Positions 47,135 to 56,445 of a stretch of 64,000 nt of DNA are shown here, in pieces. Source of the DNA: Parvibaculaceae bacterium (GTDB lineage Bacteria; Pseudomonadota; Alphaproteobacteria; Parvibaculales; Parvibaculaceae); NCBI GenBank assembly GCA_029209985.1, contig JARGNZ010000011.1:38045-102044 (forward strand), written 5' to 3'. The notes below the pieces were generated by a model, which worked only from the letters and a program-made list of their open reading frames with translations, did not search any database and was not told the origin of the DNA. Position 1 is the first letter of the stretch. Each line of letters begins with the position of its first letter. A program made the position numbers and the translations under genes.

Positions 47135-47646
47135 GACGCCACCTCATCCGCCGCGCTCAACGATTTGTAGTGCGTCCAAACCCCGTAAAACAAAAGCCCA
47201 AACAACACATGAACCGCCATAATCGGGGGCCAACCAGAGAGGTAGATCAAACTATTCGCCAGTCCCCCACCAAAGGGACCGCCATCAAAAGAGAGGCCCC
47301 GTGTATCAAAAACAGCATTGGCAATGGCTGGCAATGTGAACAACCAACCGGTGATAAGGGCCGCATAGAACAACACACGCGCCAGTCGCGCACTCAATTT
47401 GATAAAGGGCGCACAGGCGGCAATCCCCATCAACATAAGCCCCTGAGTGATGCCTTCCAAATGCGCCATATTCCACGCACGAGGGTCTCCACCAATTGTA
47501 AACTCGATATGGTTCAAAATCGGCCACAGGTCTATTTCTCCCAGCAAATGAAAGAAATAAAGCCACCCCGACAACGCCGAGGAGATCAACAACCCAACTC
47601 CATTGAGAACCAAAAGAGTGCGGTATCGCTCAGTTAAACTATACAT
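47131..47646 (-). CDS. Styrene-oxide-isomerase-like membrane protein
   Basis: This protein of 171 residues has four hydrophobic helices. Compared from memory with Pseudomonas StyC, it aligns without gaps over the middle: WNMAHLEG around His 62 (heme ligand His 58 in StyC), TARLL-type ARVLFY and GW, and RGLSFDGGPFGGG. StyC's Asn 64 is Gln 68 here and its Tyr 103 is Ala 107. Hence heme binding is plausible but the epoxide isomerase activity is not assured. The start at 47646 has GGGAG upstream. Confidence 0.55.
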   Translation of the reverse strand: MYSLTERYRTLLVLNGVGLLISSALSGWLYFFHLLGEIDLWPILNHIEFTIGGDPRAWNMAHLEGITQGLMLMGIAACAPFIKLSARLARVLFYAALITGWLFTLPAIANAVFDTRGLSFDGGPFGGGLANSLIYLSGWPPIMAVHVLFGLLFYGVWTHYKSLSAADEVAS

Positions 47647-47760
47647 CGGTCGGTCTCCCACAAGTCTCGCCTATGCCCCTCCAGAGGAACAGGCGCAGAA
47701 ATTACCACCTTTTACCTATCTGTCAAATAATACTGACCATAACTACGCATTTTAACAGGT

Positions 47761-49569
47761 TTACATTTCCCGGCTAACACTCACCGGCCCCATCCCTGCA
47801 TCCGCCACACCGTGCGCCCGCCGCGTTCCCGGCACACGAATGTCGTCCACCAAGTCCTGAATATCTTGCGGCGGCGTGGGCGTCATAAGGGCCACAATAA
47901 TGCCAACAGCCATCGACACCCACATAAAGACAAATCCAATACCCTCAGGCGAAACACCCAGCCAATAATCTGCCGGAACGCCACCGCCAAATTTGAAATA
48001 ATAGATGTAGGCAAAGGTCGAAATCAGTCCAACCAACATGGAAGAAATAGCTCCCTCCTTGTTCATCCGTTTCCAGAAAATACCGAGCAGGATAATCGGA
48101 AAGAGGGACGCCGCCGCCAAGCCAAAGGCAAAGGCGACCACCTGAGCCACAAACCCAAGTTGAGACGCAAACAGCCCCAACAACCCAGCCGCCAAAACCG
48201 CCCCTGCCGCTGATGCACGCGCGACACGCAACTCTGTCGTATCGCTCATGTTTTTGAATAATGTCCGCCGGCACAAATCATGGCTAATCGCCGATGAGAT
48301 GACCATCAACAAACCCGCCGCCGTGGACAGAGCAGCCGCCAAACCACCGGCAACCACAAGCCCAATCACCCAACCGGGTAGTTGAGCGATCTCAGGATTA
48401 GCCAAGACAAAAATATCTCGATTGGCAATCACTTCGTTTTCCAAACCGTCAGGGGCCTGCGGTCCCCTCACCTGCATTTTTCCGTCCCCGTTTTTGTCTT
48501 CAAACGAGAGCAGTCCCGTTTGCTCCCAAGACTTAAACCATTGAGGAATGGGCATGCCGCCCTCGGCCTCAATCGCCTGCGCCGCTGACGCATAATCATC
48601 GCCGCTCACATAAGTCGCTTCATTGACCGTGTCGATAAAGTTCAACCGCGCAAAAGCCCCCACCGCTGGAGCCGTTGTGTAAAGCAGCGCAATAAAGAGC
48701 AAGGCCCAACCAGCCGACACCCGCGCGGCTTTGGCACTCGGCACCGTAAAGAAACGAATGATGACATGCGGCAAGCCAGCCGTACCAAACATCAAGGCAG
48801 CGGTGATACAGAAAATGTCGAACATGGATTTACTGGTGGACGTATATTCCAAGAACCCTAAGTCGCGCACGACACCATTTAATTTGTCCAACATTGAAAT
48901 GTCTTCGCCTGCCGCGTTGGAGATAAAGCCAAGTTGCGGCACCGGATTGTCGGTGATGATCAACGAAATAAAAATGGCCGGAACGGTGTAAGCAAAAATA
49001 AGCACGCAATATTGCGCCACCTGCGTATAGGTCACTCCCTTCATGCCGCCAAGCACCGCATAGAAGAACACAATGACCATGCCGATCCCAATGCCCCACT
49101 CAAAGGGCACACCAAGGAAGCCGGAGAAAGCAACGCCGACCCCTTTCATTTGCCCCGCAATATAAGTGAAGGAAACAAACAACGCGCACACAACAGCCAC
49201 GATGCGCGCGAACGTCGAATAGTACCGATCGCCCACAAAGTCGGGCACCGTAAACTTTCCAAATTCCCGCAAAAATGGCGCCAGCAACAAGGCGAGCAAC
49301 ACATAGCCCCCCGTCCAACCCATTAAATAGACAGATCCCCCATAGCCTAAAAAGGCGATCAATCCAGCCATCGACAAAAAGGACGCCGCCGACATCCAGT
49401 CAGCCGCTGTTGCCATCCCGTTCACAACGGGATGCACATCATGCCCGGCAACATAAAAATCGTCCGTAGACCCCGCCCGTGCCCACACAGCAATGCCGAT
49501 ATACATGGCAAAGGTCACAGCAACAAACAGATAGCTCCAGAAGGTTTGGTCCCCAAATGCACTGTCCAT
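47761..49569 (-). CDS. Sodium:solute symporter family, cation acetate/short-chain acid type
   Basis: This 602-residue protein has about 13 hydrophobic helices and SSS-family stretches FYVAGHDVHPVVNGMATAADWMSAASFLSMAGLI and GLPHVIIRFFTVPSAKAARVS. It resembles ActP/VC_2705-like transporters of acetate or other small acids. Residues 325-385 form a long hydrophilic insertion between helices. It lies two bases from its small-subunit partner, so both are likely one transport unit. Confidence 0.9.
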   Translation of the reverse strand: MDSAFGDQTFWSYLFVAVTFAMYIGIAVWARAGSTDDFYVAGHDVHPVVNGMATAADWMSAASFLSMAGLIAFLGYGGSVYLMGWTGGYVLLALLLAPFLREFGKFTVPDFVGDRYYSTFARIVAVVCALFVSFTYIAGQMKGVGVAFSGFLGVPFEWGIGIGMVIVFFYAVLGGMKGVTYTQVAQYCVLIFAYTVPAIFISLIITDNPVPQLGFISNAAGEDISMLDKLNGVVRDLGFLEYTSTSKSMFDIFCITAALMFGTAGLPHVIIRFFTVPSAKAARVSAGWALLFIALLYTTAPAVGAFARLNFIDTVNEATYVSGDDYASAAQAIEAEGGMPIPQWFKSWEQTGLLSFEDKNGDGKMQVRGPQAPDGLENEVIANRDIFVLANPEIAQLPGWVIGLVVAGGLAAALSTAAGLLMVISSAISHDLCRRTLFKNMSDTTELRVARASAAGAVLAAGLLGLFASQLGFVAQVVAFAFGLAAASLFPIILLGIFWKRMNKEGAISSMLVGLISTFAYIYYFKFGGGVPADYWLGVSPEGIGFVFMWVSMAVGIIVALMTPTPPQDIQDLVDDIRVPGTRRAHGVADAGMGPVSVSREM

Positions 49570-49571
49570 GA

Positions 49572-49844
49572 TCAGCCCTCCACGCCGTAAATGCGCTCAA
49601 GCCGGTTCATGGCAAAGCAGTACACAAAAATCAGAACAACAAAGACATAGATGGAACCTTGTTGGGCAAACCAAAACCCCAAAGGCGCCCCGCCAATGGA
49701 AAATTGATCCAGATATTCTTGAAAAAGAATCCCCGCCCCATAGGAAACCAAGAACCACACCCCCAGAAGAGAAAGCGTAAGCTTCAACGTCGCCCGCCAA
49801 TATCCCTTCCGATCTCCCCGCCTATCCGTCTCAGCCACATTCAT
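49572..49844 (-). CDS. DUF4212 small subunit of sodium:solute symporter
   Basis: This protein of about 90 residues has two hydrophobic helices with GYWRATLKLTLSLLGVWFLVSYGAGILF and FWFAQQGSIYVFVVLIFVYCFAMNRLER, matching the DUF4212 partner of VC_2705-type symporters. The start is uncertain: ATG 49844 abuts a GGGGGAG, while a GTG two codons on (49838) has better spacing. Co-transcribed ahead of the symporter. Confidence 0.9.
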   Translation of the reverse strand: MNVAETDRRGDRKGYWRATLKLTLSLLGVWFLVSYGAGILFQEYLDQFSIGGAPLGFWFAQQGSIYVFVVLIFVYCFAMNRLERIYGVEG

Positions 49845-49966
49845 CTCCCCCATATTTTCGCTTATTGGCGGAGAGTTGCGGGAAAAAGTCAAGTCGTGTG
49901 TCAACCCGCTAAAAGATAGCGTGCCTATCGCACGGTTCCTGACCGAAGGGCAAGGAGCACAAACCG

Positions 49967-51046
49967 CTACCTGCTAATCCTCACTTGATCAATTTCCGAT
50001 AGAAGGCGTTTGGTTGCATCATCTCCATAAGTCGGCCCACAATGCATTCCCGCAAAAAGACTTCTCGTCGCTGGCTTTGACCCCTGGATCATCGTCTTAA
50101 CGCCTGTGTTGATCATGAAGGACACACAATTCTGTCCTTGATGACTCATCTGAGCATAAAGCCCCGGCCCCGTAGAAAAGGTGCGTCGCTGAACACGCGG
50201 ATCAGCCTGACCTTCAATACCAAACACCCCCCGCGCCCGCATCCCGCGCTTAAAGTCACTCAGTCGCTGAACGGCAAACGGCAACGCAAGGTTATTAGCG
50301 CGACACAGTTCCAAATAACCTGTCTGGGTGGTTACAACATTCCAACGGCACAATTCGCGTTGAAGGTCGTAAGACTTTACGACTTCAAAAGTACTGTTAG
50401 AAAGGTCCATATCCATATGACTATGGACACTCTTAGATTTTACATTAGACGCTGCATCATCAATGATCGGCGGCACATAATCTTGAGCACTAAAGCCAGT
50501 TTTAGAAAATGTCTCTTTTGTCCCTGTGGCAACAAAGCTGGGCAACAGGCGGCAAACTTCCAAAGCCTCGTCATCCCAATAAAGCTGTGCCAGCAACTTG
50601 TTATTCCGGAAAACACCCGCGACCGGCATTTTCGGCGGTTTGACCCCGCCTGACGCATCCACTGGTTGCGCCATCCCGCATCCGTACCACCCTTTATAAT
50701 CTGTGATTTTTATAGCCTCGCGGTTGCTGTCATCCACTTTCCGAAAAGACCCTTTAACCGGTTGCCACCATTCAAAACTATCTATGCCCGCTCGTTGCGT
50801 CTCCGCAAAGTCACCCAATCGCCGCTGCCAATTGGCCACCGTCGGCATGGGGTCTGCTACGTCGGCATCTAATTGCGCCGCCGTTGGAAGAGGCACATGC
50901 CGCTCTGCCCTCTCAGGAGGTGTTGAGGAAGGGCTTGCACATGCCGCAACGAAAACAGCCATGCCAAAAAGAACAAGGCAAACCTTGGCTATTTGTGCCG
51001 TGTTAAGTTTCAAAGCTTTATCAAGCCGAATACAATTGCTAGCCAT
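49967..51046 (-). CDS. Putative lipoprotein of unknown function
   Basis: This 359-residue protein has a lipoprotein signal, with hydrophobic VCLVLFGMAVFVAACASPSS and lipobox VAAC, so Cys is the modified residue. The rest has no family that I recognise; it is soluble and moderately basic, with conserved-looking WYGCGMAQPVD and GMHCGPTYGD. A GGAGG four bases before ATG 51046 decides the start, although the frame opens 24 codons earlier. Confidence 0.75.
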   Translation of the reverse strand: MASNCIRLDKALKLNTAQIAKVCLVLFGMAVFVAACASPSSTPPERAERHVPLPTAAQLDADVADPMPTVANWQRRLGDFAETQRAGIDSFEWWQPVKGSFRKVDDSNREAIKITDYKGWYGCGMAQPVDASGGVKPPKMPVAGVFRNNKLLAQLYWDDEALEVCRLLPSFVATGTKETFSKTGFSAQDYVPPIIDDAASNVKSKSVHSHMDMDLSNSTFEVVKSYDLQRELCRWNVVTTQTGYLELCRANNLALPFAVQRLSDFKRGMRARGVFGIEGQADPRVQRRTFSTGPGLYAQMSHQGQNCVSFMINTGVKTMIQGSKPATRSLFAGMHCGPTYGDDATKRLLSEIDQVRISR

Positions 51047-51118
51047 TTCGCCTCCATATTTTTGAAAAACGCACATGCCACCACGGCACTCAGAAAAGGC
51101 TAGCTCAAAAAAAATCAA

Positions 51119-51260
51119 AATAGTATATTTTATTTATAATATGGTGCATTTACCTTATTGTTTATGCATTCTTGAGACGCAACTCAAACATCATGCTCTC
51201 ATTTAATGAAATTCGTATATCATAATTAATTTGAAATATTAATTTTATCGGAGATATCCC
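51119..51260. other. AT-rich region upstream of decayed HEPN gene
   Basis: About 140 bases with very low GC, no gene and no clear repeat. It sets the start of a low-GC block that ends near 51.9 kb. Confidence 0.5.
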
Positions 51261-51909
51261 ACGTCACTTCCATACGTCAGCGCTCCTGGGAATATTTCCA
51301 AAGCACTTCAAGAAATAAGGAAGGCAAGTGTCCCAGACAAAGTAAGTCAAGATTTTGTTAAAACCATACTCAAAATACGTGGTGGATCTGGTGATCAAAT
51401 AACTTCTTTTTTGAAAAAAATGGGAATGGCAAACTCAGACAGCTCAGTCACTGAGAGCTATAGAAAATTTCTGATTACAAACAATTCGAGACGTCTTTAC
51501 GAACTGAAGCCGCAAGAATGTCTGAGCTTTATGAAATATTTTATTGCCTTGAAAATTCTATCCGCCGACTAGTCATGGACGCAATGGAGGAATCATCAGA
51601 AGGAGTCAATTGCTGGGACAGTGAACTAGTGTCAACTGGCATTAGAAATGAAGTAAAAAGTCGACAAAAAAAGAAATGGAAAGCGTCGCAACGATTAGGT
51701 CTGAGAATCCAATCGACGACACCACCTTTGGCGAGCTTTCCCAACTCATAATAAACAATTGGCACTTATTCGAACCTGTTTTCCAATCAAAGACAGCTGT
51801 CAGCACCCTAATGAATCAACTCAACACGCTGCGCGGCCCCATCGCGCATTGCAACCCAACCAATAAAATCAAATACGATCGGCTGAAGCTTGCTGTTAAA
51901 AGTTAGTTC
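51261..51909 (+). pseudogene. Decayed DUF5343 / Swt1-type HEPN domain gene
   Basis: Three frames in series encode parts of one protein. Frame 1 (51261-51480) reads TSLPYVSAPGNISKAL...DFVKTILKIRGGSG...TSFLKKMG, matching DUF5343. Frame 2 (about 51482-51670) reads MSELYEIFYCLENSIRRLV and EVKSRQKKK, and frame 3 (51670-51906) reads NPIDDTTFGELSQLI...LNTLRGPIAHC, matching the Swt1-type HEPN fold with its RxxxxH motif. GGAG lies 7 bases before ACG 51261 where an ATG is expected. Frames change near 51480-51490 and at a run of seven As (51666-51672). Now untranslatable as one protein. Confidence 0.7.
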
Positions 51910-51927
51910 GATCTAATGTCGTAATGA

Positions 51928-53322
51928 CTACCCATCCGAAAACCCAAAGGGGGCGACCGTGCGGCGGTAGTCTTCGCGCAGCACGTCCCGCCCGATCGGC
52001 ACGGCTGACCGCGCGGTGCATTTTGTGCGGTGACACAAGCGGCAGGTGACGCCGATGGGTGTTGGGGTCAATCGGTCCAAATCCAAATCCTTGGAATAGA
52101 TCAACCGCTTCGTATGTTTTTCAGCACATCCCAGCGCAATTGCCCGCTCCACGCGCGGCGCACCGTAAGAGCCACCGCCAGCTGTCACCGTGCGCGCGAT
52201 GGAAAAGAACTTCTCTCCATCAGGCAATTCGACCCATTGGGTGATAATGCGGCGCGGGCTTTGAAATGCTTCGTGTACTGACCAAAGCGGACAAGAGCCC
52301 CCATGCCGCGCAAAGGGAAAGCCTGCCGAGTCCAACCGTTTAGACACATTGCCCGCCGGGTCCACCCGAATGAAGAAGAACGGCACCCCTTCCCGCCCCG
52401 GATTTTGCAATGTTGTAAGCCGGTGCGCAGTCTGCTCAAAACTTGTGCCGAACTGACGTGCCAAGGCTTCCACATCATAAAAATGCATTTCAGCAGACTT
52501 CAAAAAGGGCCGATACGGCATCAACAAAGCCGCCGCCGAATAATTCGCCAGCGCCCGCCGGGTCAAGCGTTTGCCATTTTCCGTGACAAAACTACTTTCC
52601 TGCAAATACCCATCAATCACCGTGCCCAGTTCCAAATAAACCAACTGCAACGCCAACTGAAAATTCTCACTGGCCCGGTCCAGCGTTTCATCCAGCACAA
52701 TCTCATTGCGGTGACGGTCCAAGCGACGCATCGCCCCCACCATCACATCCACAGGCAACCGACGAATATGTAGGTTATGACGATCCGCAAAATAGGCCGG
52801 AAGGTTTTCAAACCCATCCATCGCCGCAATCAGCTTCTCCGCTTCCCCATCAATATTGGGAAATGAATTACGCCGCGCCTCCAAAAACCGCTGCGCCTCT
52901 GCCACCGGGTCAATCGTCGCCATGCGCTCGCCCCCCTGGTCGGCAATCGCGAGCTGCCCCTCCTGATAGGCCGTATAAAGTCGCAAAAAGGCCTCTGTGA
53001 CCGCCGGAAACCCACTCGCCGCCTCTTCAGCCTCCATCGGGGCCAAATCAAGGTCCGTAAACAACGGATCACTGAGCACGGCCTTCATCCGGCTGGAGGT
53101 CTCATCACTGCTATCTCCGGCAAAGGTATTGAGATCAATTTGGTAGGCATTGGCCAACCGTAACAACAGGTCCGCCGTCAAGGGCCGCTGATTACGCTCC
53201 AACAAAGCAATATAGGACGGGGAAATCTCCAAATCCCCCGCCATCGCCGCCTGCGTAAGCCCCAACTCCCGCCGCAACCGACGCAACCTAGGGCCGATAT
53301 ACAGCGCGCGATCTTTTGCCAT
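51928..53322 (-). CDS. ScfR/RamB-like regulator of short-chain fatty acid metabolism
   Basis: This 464-residue protein has an N-terminal XRE-type HTH (LRRLRRELGLTQAAMAGDLEISPSYIALLERNQRP) and a large C-terminal domain ending in CRLCHRTKC, a metal-binding-like knot. That layout is the short-chain-fatty-acyl regulator family that controls acetate, propionate and glyoxylate genes. It is divergent from aceA across 263 bases. AAAGGA precedes the ATG at 53322. Confidence 0.9.
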   Translation of the reverse strand: MAKDRALYIGPRLRRLRRELGLTQAAMAGDLEISPSYIALLERNQRPLTADLLLRLANAYQIDLNTFAGDSSDETSSRMKAVLSDPLFTDLDLAPMEAEEAASGFPAVTEAFLRLYTAYQEGQLAIADQGGERMATIDPVAEAQRFLEARRNSFPNIDGEAEKLIAAMDGFENLPAYFADRHNLHIRRLPVDVMVGAMRRLDRHRNEIVLDETLDRASENFQLALQLVYLELGTVIDGYLQESSFVTENGKRLTRRALANYSAAALLMPYRPFLKSAEMHFYDVEALARQFGTSFEQTAHRLTTLQNPGREGVPFFFIRVDPAGNVSKRLDSAGFPFARHGGSCPLWSVHEAFQSPRRIITQWVELPDGEKFFSIARTVTAGGGSYGAPRVERAIALGCAEKHTKRLIYSKDLDLDRLTPTPIGVTCRLCHRTKCTARSAVPIGRDVLREDYRRTVAPFGFSDG

Positions 53323-53407
53323 GAGTCTAGGTCCTTTGAGAATTTTATCGCAGAAATCTGCGGAAAATTGCAATGATTTTGTGCAATTGTGACACAACTT
53401 AGAAAAA

Positions 53408-53447
53408 CTTTACAGCTTTACAAATATAGCTTGTAAAGCTTTACAAG
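53408..53447. promoter_or_regulatory. Operator candidates in the regulator / aceA gap
   Basis: CTTGTAAAGCTTTACAAG (53430-53447) is a perfect 18-base palindrome, and CTTTACAGCTTTACAA (53408-53423) carries two more copies of TTTACA just to the left. They lie about 85 and 140 bases from the two start codons. They are good candidates for the ScfR-like regulator, given its divergent location. Confidence 0.65.
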
Positions 53448-53585
53448 TCCACCTTATTGCCCCTGCACAAGCCCGCTCGCCAGTGCTAAATCACCCTCAA
53501 GTCAACACACCGGCCTTATCTGGGTCGGCTCGTATTGCATCCACAGAGGCCTTACGGCCATCGGACAATTTAAGGAACCAGAGTT

Positions 53586-55178
53586 ATGTCATATAAAAGC
53601 GACATCACCGAAGTCGGCTCTCTCATCAAGAGCAACAACGGCACTTGGGACGGCATCAACGCAGAATCAGTAGCTCGTATGCGCGCGCAGAACCGCTTCA
53701 AAACCGGTTTGGAAATCGCACAATACACTGCCGACATCATGCGCAACGACATGGCTGCTTACGACGCAGACCCATCCAACTACACTCAGTCTTTGGGTTG
53801 CTGGCACGGTTTCATCGGCCAACAAAAAATGATTTCTATCAAGAAACATTTCGGCGACACAAAAGGCCGCTACCTCTACCTTTCTGGTTGGATGGTTGCA
53901 GCGCTGCGCTCTGAGTTCGGCCCCCTTCCTGACCAATCCATGCACGAAAAAACATCCGTGCCTGCATTGATCGAAGAGCTTTACACATTCTTGCGCCAAG
54001 CAGATGCACGCGAATTGGGCGGCATGTTCCGCGACCTTGACGCTGCAAACGAAGCTGGTGACAAAGCTAAAGCTGCTGAAATCATGAGCAGCATCGAAAA
54101 CCACCAAACACATGTTGTGCCAATCATCGCCGACATTGACGCTGGTTTCGGTAACGCTGAAGCGACTTACTTGCTTGCGAAGAAAATGATTGAAGCTGGC
54201 GCATGTGCCCTTCAAATCGAAAACCAAGTGTCAGACGAAAAACAGTGCGGCCACCAAGACGGTAAAGTAACTGTGCCTCACGAAGACTTCTTGGCAAAAG
54301 TACGCGCTTGTCGTTACGCTTTCCTTGAAATGGGCATCGACAACGGCATCGTGGTAACACGTACCGATAGCTTGGGCGCTGGCCTGACCAAACAAATCGC
54401 GATCAGCAAAGAGCCTGGCGATTTGGGCGAGCAGTACAACTCATTCCTCGATTGCGAAGATGTAAACCCAGCCGACATCAAAGACGGCGACGTTATCATC
54501 ACACGCGATGGCAAATTGCAGCGTCCTAAGCGTTTGGCTTCCAACTTGTTCCAGTTCAAAGCTGGCACCGGCGAAGACCGCTGCGTAATGGATTGCATCG
54601 CATCCTTGCAAAACGGTGCAGACTTGCTCTGGATCGAAACTGAGAAACCACACGTTGAGCAAATCGCTGGCATGGTTGACCGGATCCGTGAAGTTGTTCC
54701 AAACGCCAAGCTCGTTTACAACAACTCCCCATCCTTCAACTGGACACTGAACTTCCGTCAGCAAGTGTTCGATGAATGGGCAGCTGAAGGCAAAGACGTA
54801 TCAGCTTATGATCGTACTGCTTTGATGAACGCTGAATACGACGACAGCGTACTTGGTGCGGCTGCGGACGAAAAAATCCGTACCTTCCAAGCTGACAGCT
54901 CCAAGCGTTCAGGCATCTTCCACCACCTGATCACCTTGCCGACTTACCACACTGCAGCCCTGTCTACTGACAACTTGGCTAAAGAATACTTCGGTGAGCA
55001 AGGCATGCTCGGCTACGTAGCCGGCGTTCAGCGTAAAGAGATCCGCCAGTCCATCGCGTGCGTTAAGCACCAAAACATGGCCGGCTCTGACATGGGCGAT
55101 GACCACAAAGAATACTTCGCAGGCGATGCAGCGCTGAAAGCATCTGGCGAAGACAACACAATGAACCAGTTCAGCTAA
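53586..55178 (+). CDS. aceA: Isocitrate lyase
   Basis: This 530-residue enzyme splits isocitrate into succinate and glyoxylate for growth on acetate or fatty acids. The active-site Cys is 221 in EKQCGHQDGK, and IADIDAGFGN near 181 and NNSPSFNW near the end are conserved. The length and form match the long proteobacterial type. Codons such as GCT, AAC and CGT are more frequent than in neighbours, as expected for a highly expressed gene. AAGGA precedes the ATG, and a strong terminator follows. Confidence 0.97.
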   Translation: MSYKSDITEVGSLIKSNNGTWDGINAESVARMRAQNRFKTGLEIAQYTADIMRNDMAAYDADPSNYTQSLGCWHGFIGQQKMISIKKHFGDTKGRYLYLSGWMVAALRSEFGPLPDQSMHEKTSVPALIEELYTFLRQADARELGGMFRDLDAANEAGDKAKAAEIMSSIENHQTHVVPIIADIDAGFGNAEATYLLAKKMIEAGACALQIENQVSDEKQCGHQDGKVTVPHEDFLAKVRACRYAFLEMGIDNGIVVTRTDSLGAGLTKQIAISKEPGDLGEQYNSFLDCEDVNPADIKDGDVIITRDGKLQRPKRLASNLFQFKAGTGEDRCVMDCIASLQNGADLLWIETEKPHVEQIAGMVDRIREVVPNAKLVYNNSPSFNWTLNFRQQVFDEWAAEGKDVSAYDRTALMNAEYDDSVLGAAADEKIRTFQADSSKRSGIFHHLITLPTYHTAALSTDNLAKEYFGEQGMLGYVAGVQRKEIRQSIACVKHQNMAGSDMGDDHKEYFAGDAALKASGEDNTMNQFS

Positions 55179-55201
55179 GCTTTAAGCCAAACGGTTATAC
55201 G

Positions 55202-55238
55202 AAAGCCCCGGTTGCTCGCCAGCAACCGGGGCTTTTTC
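55202..55238 (+). terminator. Terminator after aceA
   Basis: AAAGCCCCGGTTGCT, loop, AGCAACCGGGGCTTTTT: a very strong stem with T tract, 24 bases past the stop. Confidence 0.92.
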
Positions 55239-55536
55239 ATGCCCAACAGCGCGCCCGCTCTCCGAAAACCCAGTTTTTCATACCTCACACGCACCATTTG
55301 TCGCGTTTCGCCCCGATTTGCCATTCGGCCCTTATCAAGCCTGCCAAAAGCCCCTATATAATCTCCAACGAGCCAAGCGCACCAACGAGGGGCGCTTTAT
55401 AGGTTCTGCGTCCGCCTGTTACAGTTAAGAACGACTATCAGATACCCTTGACTCTTGAAGGCTGATTAGGTACTTGGACGCACGAAGTTGAGCCGCCAAA
55501 AGTTGACCGACGATAAGCCGAACGGAGCCGAGTGTT
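55239..55536. other. Promoter region of fpr
   Basis: 298 bases between the aceA terminator and fpr. It holds no gene that I can support. ACGGAG at about 55521-55526 is the likely ribosome site of fpr. Confidence 0.45.
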
Positions 55537-56349
55537 ATGGACGCAGCTACACAAGCCAAGCCGAAAAAAGTAAACCCGAATGCCCCAACAGAGGAAACCG
55601 TCCTCTCTGTGGAGCATTACACGGATCGGCTGTTCAAATTCCGCATCACCCGCCCACAAGCTTTCCGCTTCCGCTCTGGTGAATTTATCATGATCGGCCT
55701 GCCCAAAGCAGAAGGCAAACCGATCCTGCGGGCCTACTCCATCGCCTCCCCCAATTGGGACGAAGAGTTGGAATTCTATTCCATCAAAGTGCCAGACGGC
55801 CCGCTCACCTCAGAGCTGCAAAAAATCAAACCCGGCGACAAAGTGCTGCTCGGCAAAAAACCCGTGGGCACCCTTGTCCTCGACGCCCTGTTGCCCGGTA
55901 AACGCCTCTACATGTTCTCCACCGGCACAGGCTTTGCGCCCTTCTCCAGCTTGACCCGCGACCCCGAAACATACGAGCGCTTCGACGAAATCATCGTCAC
56001 CCATAGCTGCCGTGAAGTCGCTGAGCTGCAATACTCAAAAGAGATCATCAACAACCTGATCAACGATCCACTGATCGGCGAAATGGCCCAAGGCAAATTG
56101 CGCCTCTACAACACATGCACCCAAGAAGATTATGAAAAAATGGGCCGCATCACAGACCTCATCCGCAACGAAGAACTGTTCAACGACATGGGCGTGCCCA
56201 AACTCAACCCCGAGACAGACCGCGCCATGATCTGCGGCTCCATCGACATGACCAACGAGCTCAAAGACCTCATGGAAGCCCACGGCCTCAAAGAAGGCGC
56301 CAACAACGCCCCCGCCGAGTTCGTCATCGAACGGGCTTTTGTCGGGTAA
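55537..56349 (+). CDS. fpr: Ferredoxin-NADP reductase
   Basis: This 270-residue flavoprotein moves electrons between NADPH and ferredoxin or flavodoxin. The FAD site RAYSIASP, the NADPH site STGTGFAPF and the end EFVIERAFVG are intact. It may supply the P450 in the next block with electrons through a ferredoxin, which this window does not contain. Confidence 0.93.
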   Translation: MDAATQAKPKKVNPNAPTEETVLSVEHYTDRLFKFRITRPQAFRFRSGEFIMIGLPKAEGKPILRAYSIASPNWDEELEFYSIKVPDGPLTSELQKIKPGDKVLLGKKPVGTLVLDALLPGKRLYMFSTGTGFAPFSSLTRDPETYERFDEIIVTHSCREVAELQYSKEIINNLINDPLIGEMAQGKLRLYNTCTQEDYEKMGRITDLIRNEELFNDMGVPKLNPETDRAMICGSIDMTNELKDLMEAHGLKEGANNAPAEFVIERAFVG

Positions 56350-56382
56350 CCTCCCCTCCCATTCGGCGACCCATCGCCCAAG

Positions 56383-56412
56383 AAAAAAGCGCCTCCCAGT
56401 GGGGCGCTTTTC
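56383..56412 (+). terminator. Terminator after fpr
   Basis: AAAAAAGCGCC, loop, GGGGCGCTTTT: a compact stem and a T tract, 34 bases after the stop. It may also end the leftward SnoaL-like/P450 unit. Confidence 0.85.
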
Positions 56413-56445
56413 TCGTTTCCAAACAACTCAAAATGTTACCAAATG

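Noticed and set aside
53586..55178. Possible foreign origin of aceA because its codon use differs from neighbours
   Set aside because: The preference is that of a highly expressed core gene, and its regulator and terminator are in place.
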